The position numbers and the translations under genes are program-made. The notes under the pieces are model-generated. The model did no database searches and was not told the DNA's origin. It was given only the letters and a program-made list of their open reading frames with translations. Below are positions 49,255 through 59,800 of a DNA stretch of 64,000 nucleotides, piece after piece (within the stretch, counting starts at the first letter, position 1; each line of letters starts with the position of its first letter). The stretch comes from Microcebus murinus (Eukaryota; Chordata; Mammalia; Primates; Cheirogaleidae). The stretch covers positions 58,688,501-58,752,500 of the forward strand of contig NC_134120.1 of the NCBI RefSeq assembly GCF_040939455.1, written 5' to 3'.

Positions 49255-50468
49255 TGAAATGTCTGATTTTCTTAAGTACTAAGTTGGACAGCTGATATCT
49301 CTGACATTTCACTTTGACACTTCTAGTTTTATTTTTATTGTGAAGGTACATCTTCAGTCTTTCAAACACAGATTCTGGCTTGTGATTACCTTTCAAATTT
49401 TTTTCAAGCAATTTTTGTGAAAGCATGGATAAATTAAAAATTCATGTTATTTTCAAATATGAGTTCTATTGTGGAACTAAAGCAGCACAGATAGCTCAAA
49501 ATATTAACAAAGCATTTGACAAGGATGTGGCTAATGAACACACAGTACATTGATGGTTTGAGAAGTTCTGTTCTGGTGATTTTTAATCTTGAAAATGAGC
49601 CACGTGGGTGACCTGAGACCAAGATGGATAATGATGAGCTGGAAGCTGTAGCAGAAGCAAATCCATCTCAACCTACACGTAAATTAGCAGCAAGGTTTCA
49701 TTTTACTATTCCAACAATATTGGACCATTTGAAACAAATGCGCAAGGTAAAGACGCCGCATAGATGGGTACCGCATGAATTAAATGAGTGTCACAAATCT
49801 TCCCGAAGCTTGCCTTTCTTTGCTGTAATGACATAAAGGCAAACCATTGCTACACCACATTGTTACGTGTGATGAAAAATGGCTTCTTTCTGACAACCAC
49901 AAGCATTCAGCACAAAGATGAAGTGCTGAAACACAGTCCAAAACTGAATATTCATCAGAAGAAGCTAGTAGTGTCTGTTTGGTGGTCCAGCACTGGTATT
50001 ATTACTACAACCTTATGAAACCTGGCCAATTGATTACAGCAGATGTCTACTGCAACCAGTTGGATGAAATGATGAGGATGCTTGTGCTTATCAGCTGAGA
50101 TTGGTCAGTAGAGACAGGCCGATCCTCTTGCAAGACAGTGCTCGACCACCTGTCACACAAACAACGCTGCTCAAGCTGCAGAGGCTGGACTTGGAAACTC
50201 TCTGTCATCCACTGTGTTCACAGACCTTGCGCCAACTGACGACCACTTCTTCCAGGCTTTGGACCACTTCTTGCAAGGGAAAATATTCACTTCTAAGCAA
50301 GCTGTGGAAGACGCACTCCGCGATTTCGTCGCCGCTCGCTCTCCAGGCTTCTTCGCTGCCGGTGAGACGGCAGAACTGTGTCGACAGTTTAGGTGCATAC
50401 TTTGATTAGTTATACTGCTTGTTTGAGATATAATGAACTAAATTTTGATTCAAAAATCAGACATTTCA
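49255..50468 (+). mobile_element. Mariner DNA transposon with intact ends, broken transposase
   Basis: The termini are the inverted repeats TGAAATGTCTGATTTT (49255-49270) and AAAATCAGACATTTCA (50453-50468), 1.2 kb apart, with TA at 49253-49254. In between are pieces of a Tc1/mariner transposase: MDKLKIHVIFKYEF at 49424, DNDELEAVAEANPSQPTRKL at 49627, VTCDEKW with the first Asp near 49875, SVWWSS, ILLQDSARP with the second Asp (the usual N and H after it are changed), LAPTDDHFF with the third, and an end ...CVDSLGAYFD in the 102-residue ORF at 50101. Several frameshifts and stops. It differs from the Hsmar1-like copy at 1-996 in both ends and coding text. Confidence 0.9.
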
Positions 50469-51789
50469 TGTTTTTATATAGATATATGTTTTACAAAACC
50501 ATTCTGCTCTTTTTAAATGGGTTTATATCTTTCCTTGCCTCCAGGAGGAGATTAAGAGAATATTTAAAAATTGTCTGATTCTTGAATTTGTTTCCTTCAA
50601 GTTTCTTTATATGTATTTGTTTTAATCTCTTTCATTTCATATCTTTGTCCTCAAATTGGCCTGTCATCCTTTGAATTTAAAAGCTTACTGAGATCCTGTA
50701 GACATGGGCATCACCGTTTAACTCTGTTGTCTTCCTCACAGTGTGAAATGGCTGAAATGTTTAACTTGGGTGTGAGGGGACCCCTCAGTTGAGTATTTTT
50801 AGGCCTTTTCTCCTGGAGGATCAGATTCCCCAGAAAAGTTTCTTTTGTTCAGCTGTCTAGAGTGGGGAAGGCGATCTAACTGATTTTTAAAAAGTTTTTA
50901 GCACCACAGGCACCTTGGTTTCTAGGTCTACCTAACCCCTGCTTCCCCGGGAGCCGGGCGGTGCCAGCCAGGCGTCCCTGCTCTGCCGCTGCTGCCTGCC
51001 AGGGTAGGTTCCTCAGTCCTGCTCTGCCAGTGACAATCGGCCTGTCTGCTTGCTGGCTTCCAAAATTTTGTTTCTGTTTTGTTATCTCTTAGTATCTTTT
51101 GTGTTTTACGTTTATTTCCATCTGGTGGGGTTTTGGGAGACAGCAGAGGTTAAATGCCCTTGATCCATTTTGAAATATAGACCAAAATTTTTTTTTAAGT
51201 ATCAACAAATTTTCTGTGCATCTTGGATCCTAAAATACACATATAATATACTTTGACATGAAGTAAGCCCTCTTTTGGCCCCATTTAAAAAAAAAGGCAT
51301 TATCACCTGACAATATCAAGTAAGCCAGGCCTGCCTCTTTGGGACACCAAAACTTATGAAATGAACTCTTTCAGGGACAGCTTTTTTCTTGACATCCACC
51401 GTGGCTGGATGGTCCGTTTGGTTCATCCTGAAGTACCACAATATCCTGTGTGTAAATGACATTCAGATTATGGAACAGTGATCTTAAGCACACATGCAGC
51501 CCAGATGCCCTGCGTGAACACGGATGTGGTCGTCAGTAAACATCTACGGCTTCCTCCTCCACTCCACGTAAGTCCCTGCAGCAGGTACCAAGGATGGCAG
51601 GGAAGCAGGGAGGGAGAAGTCAATTTCTACCCTCGAGATGGTCCTTAATAGTCCTTCTTTGTATAAGAACCTATTAAATCCAACATCTTGCTCAACATCT
51701 CATGGAGAAACCACTGTAGAAAAACAGTGAACAGAAGTCTCATCTTCTCGTGGCCAAGCATGGCGACCTGTCTTGTCTGTGCCTCTACT
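50469..51789. other. Intergenic, nothing recognised
   Basis: Mixed AT- and GC-rich single-copy-like sequence. No gene or firm repeat. Confidence 0.4.
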
Positions 51790-52930
51790 CTCCACCGTCC
51801 TCTTGGCGGCAATGTCTGCCCTGCTGGAGGCTAAGCCCTCGGTGCCCGGCCGCTGCCACTCTCCAGCATTCGCATCCTGCAAGGGTCCCCTCCTTCTCTG
51901 CCCAGGCTCCTTGCTTTCTGCCGGATAGTTCTCAGCAGGAATTCAGGTCCCATTCACTCTTCAACCCCCTTCCTCTGGTACCTGTTTCCCCGCCTACTGA
52001 ACAGCCCTGGTCAAGGTCAAGGTCAGCCTTGGCCTCCAGCTGCCTGTGAACCATCTGTGCCATCAGGGAACTCAAGGGCCTTCGAGGCGGCCAGTCCCAG
52101 GGCTCCCACCCCAAGGTGAGAGTGAGCCGGCTCTCACTGCTCCTCTGCTCTCAGCCCTCTTCTCCCCAAGGACGCCGCTTAAGTTCAGCCCATGGTTTAA
52201 ATCCCACCTGCATGTTGGTGAGTCCCAGATTTCCATCTCTTGTCCTCACCTCCTCCCCTAGGTTCTTGACTCCTGTATTTAATGACCCATGCGTCACCTC
52301 CATTTGGATGTCTCAGGGTCACTGCAGTTTACCGAGGCAGAATGCATCCTGCCCTGGCCGAGCCGGTTCCTTTCCCTCCTTCCCCAACTCAGAGGAGACT
52401 CTGCCCGCCACGCTTACGCAGACCCTGGAGGCCACTTTGGCTTCTCTCCCCTGGCTCCACCTCGGTCAGCAGTCAGCGCCCAGGCCCTGTCCCTCCCTCC
52501 TCCCGGGCGCCTCTCCAGGGCTGCTGGCTCACTGCCCAGCCCTACTTCAGAGGCTGCCTTCTTGCACCTGGCTTTCTGTAGGAGCTTCATCGAAATGATT
52601 TCCCTGTTCCCACCCTAGACTGGCTTTGATAATCTTTTTAATGTATAAATCCAATTATGCCACTATTTCTTATAAACCTTTAGTGGTTTCCCTTGGCAGT
52701 TGGAATAAAAATCCTACCTCCTCCCCCTGGATCGTGTTCCCTGTGTGATGTGGTTTCTGACCACCTCTCTGACTCCTGCTGCTCCCGTGACAGGCACTGG
52801 CCACCCTCATGGGCCTCCTTTCTGTCCCCTGACATCAGGTTGGTTCCTGCCTCTGGGCCTTTGCAATTGCCTGTCCCTGTGCCAGGAAGTCTTTTCCAAT
52901 CAGCCGGTGGCTTTTAACCCGGCTGCACGG
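51790..52930 (+). mobile_element. Long L2 relic
   Basis: Pyrimidine-rich coding strand of L2 with TTTGGATGTCTCAGGGTCAC, AAATCCAATTATGCCACTAT, TTTAGTGGTTTCCCTTGGCA, GGCCTTTGCAATTGCCTGTC, CCAGGAAGTCTTTTCC in the expected order. Explains several long Ser/Pro-rich plus-strand ORFs (e.g. 52116-52598). Confidence 0.78.
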
Positions 52931-53780
52931 CCGGCAGCAGGGAACGAGAACCGCATGTGAGCTCCATGGGAGCTGGTTTCTGTGAGCCTGTGCTCCGGCG
53001 TCCAGTGCCGTGAACGGTAAAGGCTGCTTTAGCCCTGGCGTCCCGGAGGAAGAAGTGGCGGGCGAAGCGCCGAGAAGAGGGCTGGGAAGCAGGCTGAGCA
53101 GCATTCAGAAGGAAAGTGGGGCGCCCCCACCCCATCTCACCTCCCATCCTCAGAGAAGATCCCCCAAGCTCGGGGCTCGGGGGAGGCGCTGTGCCCTGCC
53201 TCCGGGGGGACATGGCAGTGCCACAGACGGGAGGGAGGGCTACGAGGTCACGCCGAGACAGCCTGCGCGTCAAGAGGCCTGAGGGCCTGTGCAGCCGCAC
53301 ACAGAGAAAGTCTCTGAGGGAGGGGCTCAGTGGAGGGCCACCACAGCCACGGTCACGCTCGCTTGTCTTCGCAGTGGCTTAGGCAGAGCCCCAAGGCAGG
53401 CTGGGGCACACGTGCTGTGTGGTGGCGAGCAGCGCCGGCTCTCAGGCTGGTGAGGCCCGTTTTATTTATCTTTGCCCAGACCCAGCCCCACCTGGGTTCA
53501 GCGACATATTGGTGGCTTGGGATTTGCCATGGTGGGAATATTGATATGATATAAATTAACAAATGCTGGAAATCAGGGCTTTTTCTTTTCCTCTCTTCCT
53601 CCCCAGCCCCGTACTGGAGAATCTGGTAATTGAACAATTCATTCAATCTGGGGAAGACAAGGTCTCTAAAAATTTAATGTAAATTTGGTGGAGTTATAGG
53701 AGGGTGCATTTCATTTTTTGCATGCATGAGGTTGGCGACAGCAATTTATTTTTAGTTTTTTTTTCATGCAGGAAATGATT
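52931..53780. other. Intergenic GC-rich stretch, nothing recognised
   Basis: No gene, RNA or repeat identified. Confidence 0.4.
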
Positions 53781-54180
53781 TTAGGAGGGATTCCCCAGAA
53801 GCAGACCCTGAGACAGACACTTGGGTGCAGGTGATTAGCTAAGGACGTTCTCCCAGGAGAACTCGATGGAGGGTAGGAAGGCAAGTTGGAAGGAGCCAGG
53901 CCAGGGGGCTTCAAGTGCAGTTTCGGCTTCTGCCTGGCCAGCGGGAGCCCTAGAGCCTAAGTGACTCTGCAGTCTTGGTCTTGCCTCAGTCATAATTGCT
54001 GGCTACAAGCTGCTCAAGGGGCCATGCACTCCCTGGCTCTCCAGCTGCAGCGACTCCTTAGCTACTCTTCTGAAGAAGGCTGCAGACACTGGGGACAGAC
54101 CCATGTCTCTAGGATATGGTCAGAGCAGAGACAGTGCCTCCTCCAGGTAGCACCAGGAAGACGAGACTGATTTACTTATT
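53781..54180. repeat. Ancient interspersed repeat, family not assigned
   Basis: GGGATTCCCCAGAAGCAGAC, CCTGAGACAGACACTTGGGT and GCAGGTGATTAGCTAAGG resemble a common old mammalian repeat (LTR-like). I cannot fix the family. Confidence 0.4.
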
Positions 54181-54474
54181 CTCCTTGATTCTTGGCTCAT
54201 TCTCGTCCCTGGTCTGTGCAAGACTCTGTCTCATTTCATTTTCTCTGCTCTATCCCCAAGCCCCAGTCCCCATCCCAATTTGTCCCCACTGTGACGTGTG
54301 GGGTGGAGACCAATGACCATTATAACATGTGGGGCTGTGTAAGGTTACAGTTTTCCCTAACCCACCTACGTGTGGGGCAGTGCCATAGGAACCAGGTGGC
54401 TTCAGTTGGGGGTGCCCCACACAGGCCCTCGGGGGGGAGGGGAGGTGCAGCCTCATTCCCTAGGAGCATGAGAA

Positions 54475-54762
54475 ACACACCCAGCTGCAGAGCTTGCCAG
54501 ATGACTTCAGGACAGACAGACATCTGCATCAGAAGCACAGTGGGCCACTGGGTGTGGAGCTCTATGACTCTCCTGCTGGCCAAAGCCAGCCTGACCTCCA
54601 CAGAGAGCACCACAGAGAGGCCTCAGCCATTGCCAACGTCACATGGGTGGTCTGCCCTTGACAGTTGCCAGGATGCTGCCACACCCAGTGGCCCACTGTG
54701 CTTCTGATGCAGATGTCCCAGTCTGTCCTGAAGTCATCTGGCCAAGCTTTGTAGCTGGGTGT
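54475..54762. repeat. Inverted repeat A (about 83-bp arms, 121-bp loop)
   Basis: Left arm 54475-54557 and right arm 54679-54762 are reverse complements with few mismatches. The inner 38 bp (54520-54557 with 54679-54716) match perfectly, including CATCAGAAGCACAGTGGGCC. The outer parts are ACACCCAGCTGCAGAGCTTG against its complement. The DNA or an RNA could form a long hairpin. Not a family I recognise. Confidence 0.92.
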
Positions 54763-54774
54763 ATGAATTTAGAG

Positions 54775-55750
54775 AGATGAATTTAGACACTGCCCCTTCA
54801 AGAAATGGAGTCTGTCGAGGACAGAGCCTAAGCGCTCTATGGGCAGCAGTACCCTCTGCTCCCTGCAGCCAGCTGTGGGAAGCAGCGTTGGGAAGAGCTT
54901 GGGAGGCCCCAGTCTTCCGAACAGTGGCACCGCCAGACAAGTGACGTCCAGCCCCAGGCATCAGGCCAGACGCGCAGGAGGAAGTCAGGGAGGGCTGAGC
55001 CCCCAGACCTGCACATATATTCAACTCATTCCTACCATGTGGCTCCCAAGGGTGCCTGGTGGCCAAGAAGACTCAAGAGCGAGAGGGCTGGAACAGGTGG
55101 GAACTTCCCTCTTTCAGTTCAGAGGTAGAGTTTATTATAGGAGCAAAAAGACTCAATTCCAAACCTGCCCGTGGTGGCCCCATCTGCCCTCCCTCTCTGA
55201 CAGGCAGGCTCAGCCCTCTGCCTGCGTCGTGGGCTGTGATGGTCCTCCACACCCAGCGGCTCTGTCCCTCTGGCCATGCTGGTCCTGGGCAGTGAGCCTT
55301 GCTGTGGGCACACTGCTCTCGACATGAGAGTTGGTGTCGAGAAAGTCATCGCCCCTGTTCTGGTGGGTAACAGGCGAACAAAGGCAGGGGCCAAGCGAGG
55401 GCGGCCCTCAGAGAGGAAAGAGGGAGAGAGGCGTTCAGGGAGGAGCAGAGGCACAGAGAATGCCAAGGGCCGTCCCAGGGTTGGCTCCAAGGCTCCCTCT
55501 GCAGCGCCCTATGGTCTTAGCCTTGGGGTCTGGGAGACCCTCCGCTGTCCCCCACTTTTGCCTTTCACATTTTCTTTATGTGGGGACTTCCTGCTCATCC
55601 TTCCTGATTTAACTCAAGCCCTTGTTCTTCAGAAAACTCTGCACCACCGTTCCAGGCTGGGCTAGGTGCCCGCCCTGCACCCCTTAGGTGCGCTTAGGCT
55701 CTGTCCTCGACAGACTCCATTTCTTGAAGGGGCAGTGTCTAAATTCATCT
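54775..55750. repeat. Inverted repeat B (perfect 61-bp arms, 854-bp spacer)
   Basis: 54775-54835 (AGATGAATTTAGACACTGCC ... CCTAAGCGC) is the exact reverse complement of 55690-55750. The left arm follows the right arm of inverted repeat A after only 12 bp. Beyond the right arm, ACAAAGCTTGCCAGAGAACT at about 55770 is again similar to arm A. The 854-bp spacer is otherwise single-copy, with no recognised gene. Confidence 0.93.
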
Positions 55751-55829
55751 TCACAGCCTGTCATGTGATACAAAGCTTGCCAGAGAACTCAGACAGAGTT
55801 TCAACACAGAGTACTTGACAGAGTGAGCT

Positions 55830-57119
55830 GCCCCAGAGGTCCAAGGGGAGGGTGAAGTGGTTCACAGCTTGTGGCAATTAGCAGCTAGCCAGTCGTGGGA
55901 GGGGAGCGAGCATGTCGGGACTGAAGAGTGGTCAGGTGGGATGTAAGAAAAGGGAGAATAAACTAAGCAACATTTTCAAGAAATTGGGCTGTGAAGAGGG
56001 ACAGGGTGGTACTGGGTGAAGAATGAAATGATATATCGAATGACAAGAGGGCCCAGGCCAGCAGGCTGTGGCCACGGGTGAGAGGGTGGCCACAGGGCAG
56101 AGCAGCCCACAGTTCTGCCAGTGCAAAATGTGAAATGATAGATTTCTGGGCCTTGACTCCAGATGTCACAACCTTGTTGTTGGGGCAGAAGGGCCTGGCA
56201 GACTCAGGACTAGACTAGACAAATCTCACAGGCGGTCAGGAGCGCAGCGCGCCGTAGCAGGACATCCTTCCTAGGAGTTACTGCGTGGTCCCGAGCTGCC
56301 GTTGGGAAAAGCGGTTAAAACTCTAGGTCCGTTAATGGCCTCGACACCATTTAGGAAGTGTCAGAAACCAGGGGTTAGCTGGGGGGAAGACATCCAGGAG
56401 AGTAAGAAGAAAAATGAAGGTGACGTCAGGGCTGGGGAGAGCCTGGTCTCTGTGGGCAGTGTGACCCAGTGGAGCCAGTGGCAGTTGCTGGGAGCAGTTG
56501 CTGGCGGGACTGTTGGAATCGCAGGCAGTTAGGGGCTGGTTCTGTCCCCAGCCACTGGAGGGAGGGATGGTGACTGCCAGAGGAGCGGCAAGTGCCAGGC
56601 TGGTGCTGGGCAGGGGAGGTCCAGAGGATGGCAGGCTGTTGACACACTCCTCCCTTTTTGCTTCCCAAGTCCCAGCCCCACACTAGGTGTCAAGGCCTGA
56701 GAATGGGAGGCTGGAGAGGCCAGCACTCTAGGGGGCAGGGAAAGAGCAGAGATGGGGCACAGGGCCTGGCCTCAGAGGACAAGTTTGCTCTCTTCTGCCA
56801 CCTCCCACTGTCAGGCTGCTGCTCTGCACACTGAGCCACTCACTTAGCTACCTCCATGAGGCCCTGCAGAGAAGCTGCAAAGATAGGGGCCTTTGTAGGG
56901 AGATGTTGTTCTGGGCAACAGCCTCTGGCACGTCTGTTGGACTTGACAATAATTTTGGCTCCTGTTTCCCAAAGAACCTGGCTTTGGGACAGAGACACAG
57001 AGACACAGGGGTTCACCCCCTCCTTCCCCAAACCTCACAGCCCTCACTGGGCCCAGTGACTTCAATCTACTCTGCACTGAGCAGCTAGGATTGGAAAACA
57101 AGCAAAGGAAAGCCATGTT
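55830..57119. other. Intergenic single-copy DNA, nothing recognised
   Basis: Short ORFs on both strands, none with family features. Confidence 0.4.
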
Positions 57120-57800
57120 ATTCCCTCTTAAAGCGCTTGAATGTCTTCTGAGACTTCCCTCATCTCCAGCCAGCTCTTTAACGTCCTGCTCCAGCCCTGG
57201 GCTCCTGCAGGGCACAGTGAAGGGTGCCTCCTTAGGGGTTCCCTGTCTAGGGTGCCTCCCTGCCATGCTCTGTCTCTGCGTCCTGCTTATTCACTTAACG
57301 TCCTTGTCACCAAGTCCGCGTGCCTCTCCTCTGTGTCTGCAGGAGGCTGTCTCATTCACCCAGCACCTAGTGCACCTTTTGTGCATCTGATGCGTGTGCT
57401 GAATCCAAGTTTCTCTTTTTTACAACCTAGCCTGTATTCTGCCAGGGGAAGGCTGCATATTTTTTTCTTGCTTAAAAGGTTTTGGTAGCTTCGATTTCTA
57501 CAGGCTAAAGCGACAGTGTGTCAGTTGGACTCGCCAGAGCTTCGGGCATTTCCTGCCACTCTTTCCTGGGGGGTCAGAGTGTCCCTTGAACACACCAGCT
57601 TTTTCTGGACTTTATTCTCTGGCTTTATCTTTTCCACACTGGATGCCTCCTTCTCTTCCAAATATGTGATTCTTTCTAGAATGTAAGGGCATATGACTAC
57701 ACATGGGCAGTGATTTTTAACTGTTTTGATCACTTTTGTATCCTTGGAGCATTGGGTAGTACCAGGCACATTAATAAATATTAATTGAATGAATTAATCT
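57120..57800 (+). mobile_element. Probable L2 3' region
   Basis: AGACTTCCCTCATCTCC near 57150 and, at the end, GATCACTTTTGTATCCTTGG, AGTACCAGGCACATTAATAA, ATATTAATTGAATGAATTAA, the usual L2 3' end. The middle is poorly matched. Confidence 0.6.
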
Positions 57801-58589
57801 TTTAAAACATGGTGAGGAAAATATATAGGCTATCTTTAGTCCATGAAACTTTCAGACTTCCTAATAACGAAAACAATCAACATGGAAGTAACATTCCTAA
57901 ACTGTCTTGTCAGTAGCTTTGGGTTATTTGAATGTTACTTAATGTATCAGCTGATTTCTGCCTTATTTTTAAACTGAACTGAATAATCTGTTACAACTCC
58001 CACAACTGTTACAAACTCGTGAGAAATATCGTGCAAATGAGTTCTGTCATCTCTCAGGCTTGGGTTTCCTTTATCAGCGCTGATGGATTCAAAGAGAAAA
58101 CCCTACGCATTCTTACTTAATTGTTACTGGTGGAATGAATTGGCAGATAAGATGCTCAAGACGTTCTCAAGACTGCTTGGCCCTCCGAGTCCCCCTTTTG
58201 TCTACAACTGAAACTTCTCCATGAGGCATCTGTCATTTCCACTGAATAGATGACTTCAAATCTTATCCCAGCTCTTTCCTTCCTCTTATAAAGTGAAAGA
58301 ATGTTACTAGAACACAGCTTTTTTGCACAGCTAAGAATCTTGAAGCTTGACAAATGCTTTTGTTAGCCATGCTCCCAAATTTTACCAATATAGCATTTCT
58401 ATTAAGAATACCATGATTAATAATTATCAAAACCATAATAATAACTATAGCATATAAAAAAGTATTCACAAACATGCTATGATGACATAATTATACATTT
58501 ACAAAATTTCTAACAAAATAAATTTAATATATTTACTAATTAACCTATAATTTCACTATACCAGTTCAAAAAGTTTACTTCTGATAAAT
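57801..58589. other. Intergenic AT-rich DNA, nothing recognised
   Basis: No gene or firm repeat. Confidence 0.4.
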
Positions 58590-59215
58590 GCTGGCTTTAA
58601 CACTCAAGACTCTTGGTTGCAAGTGACAGAAACCCTACTTAAACTTGTTTAAGCGGTCCTTGCCTGCGAGAGTGGCCACTGCGTTGGTGCTCTGGGGCTT
58701 GGACCCTGGCTAGCCAGAAAATAAACCTCCTCTTGTGTGATTGCAAAAAAAAAAAAAAAACTTGTTTAAGCAAAATAGGGGATTTAGTGGATCAGACAAT
58801 TAAGAAGTCTCAGGATGTGATGGTTTTGAGCTTGACTGTATCTATGGGCTCAGATGTCATCCAGACCCTTGCTGTGTCTCTAACCTTCACTTTCTTTCTG
58901 TATTGGCCTCATTTTTGAGTAGGCTCTCCATACATGGTGGCAAACATGGCTTGTCCTGTGTCACAGCTAGTTCTCTAACCCCCCAAGAGATGCTGCTTTT
59001 CTGGTAAGTCCAGTTCTGGGCAGAGGTGTGACTGGACACACTTGGCTCACATGCTCTGAATCAGTCACTGTGCTCCTGTTGGGCTGCCAGGGCAGATGCC
59101 CACCTCCCCAGCTAAGCGCACAGATCGGCGTCCCCTCCCCCACAGCACCAGGACCATGAAGGAGAACAGGGTGGTCCCTAAGTGGGTCTTGGGGAAGGCA
59201 AAGTAGTTCCATATT
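58590..59215 (+). repeat. Ancient interspersed repeat (family not assigned), host of a small retro-insertion
   Basis: CTCTTGGTTGCAAGTGACAG, AAACCCTACTTAAACTTGTT, AATAGGGGATTTAGTGGATC, TAGGCTCTCCATACATGGTG follow a common old mammalian repeat with which I am familiar but whose name I cannot fix. It is interrupted by the insertion at 58655-58757. Confidence 0.5.
58655..58757 (+). mobile_element. Tiny L1-mediated retro-insertion of an LTR-like or mRNA 3' end
   Basis: A 90-bp sequence (GGTCCTTGCCTGCGAGAGTG ... GTGTGATTGC) with AATAAA at about 58720, followed by about 16 A. The target duplication AAACTTGTTTAAGC precedes it (58641-58654) and recurs after it (58758-58771, its A residues merging with the tail). 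The layout of signal, short spacer and poly(A) shows an RNA 3' end was copied in. Its text (CTTGGACCCTGGCTAGCC, AATAAACCTCCTCTTGTGTG) resembles the R region of a gammaretrovirus-like LTR, but this is not certain. Confidence 0.85.
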
Positions 59216-59571
59216 TAGTTACGGAATGAATGAAGCTGATGCCTCTTCCGAGCTCCTTAACATTCCAAGGAAAACGTGGATGGCCTTTAAGCCATATTCT
59301 TCTAGGTTATAATTACTTTGATAACTGCTGAGGAAGGCAGAGTGCTCAGTGTTTCAGGCATGGTTGCTAGAAAGCTTGTGGTCCTTCATGTGTCTTCCAC
59401 ACTGGCACCTTCAAGGTGCTGATTTTGTTCTGTCACTTCCCAAAGTGTTTGCTGAGATGCAATAACCCATTACACAAGAATTCTTTGTACCAGGGCTTGT
59501 TGATTTATCTTGTAACTGTTTAAGAATAGGTTTGGTCTCATACCTTGCACCCAAAGACTGCCAAGTGAAGG

Positions 59572-59800
59572 TGGAAAAGCCACGGTTCCAAGTCGGAGAC
59601 CCTGGGTTCACATTTAGGTCTTGATTTCTGTAGGTTTGGTGACCAAGGACTAGCCATGTCAACTCACTTTCCTGACTGGCAAAACTTGGGGGGGGGGTGG
59701 GAGGGTGGGCATCAGTTTCTTCTACCTTTGAAGGTTTTGCAGAGATCAAATGAGATTATGCATGGGAGAGTACTTTGGTAAATGCAAACAGCTATGCATA
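59572..59800 (+). mobile_element. MIR SINE
   Basis: AGACCCTGGGTTCACATTTA, ACTCACTTTCCTGACTGGCA, AGAGATCAAATGAGATTATG in MIR order. A G10 run at about 59689 is inside. Confidence 0.75.

Noticed and set aside
52116..52618. 160-codon ORF and neighbours
   Set aside because: Chance frames in an L2 relic.
54192..54707. 171-codon plus-strand ORF
   Set aside because: Covers arm A of the inverted repeat; another frame on the minus strand is equally open; no family features.
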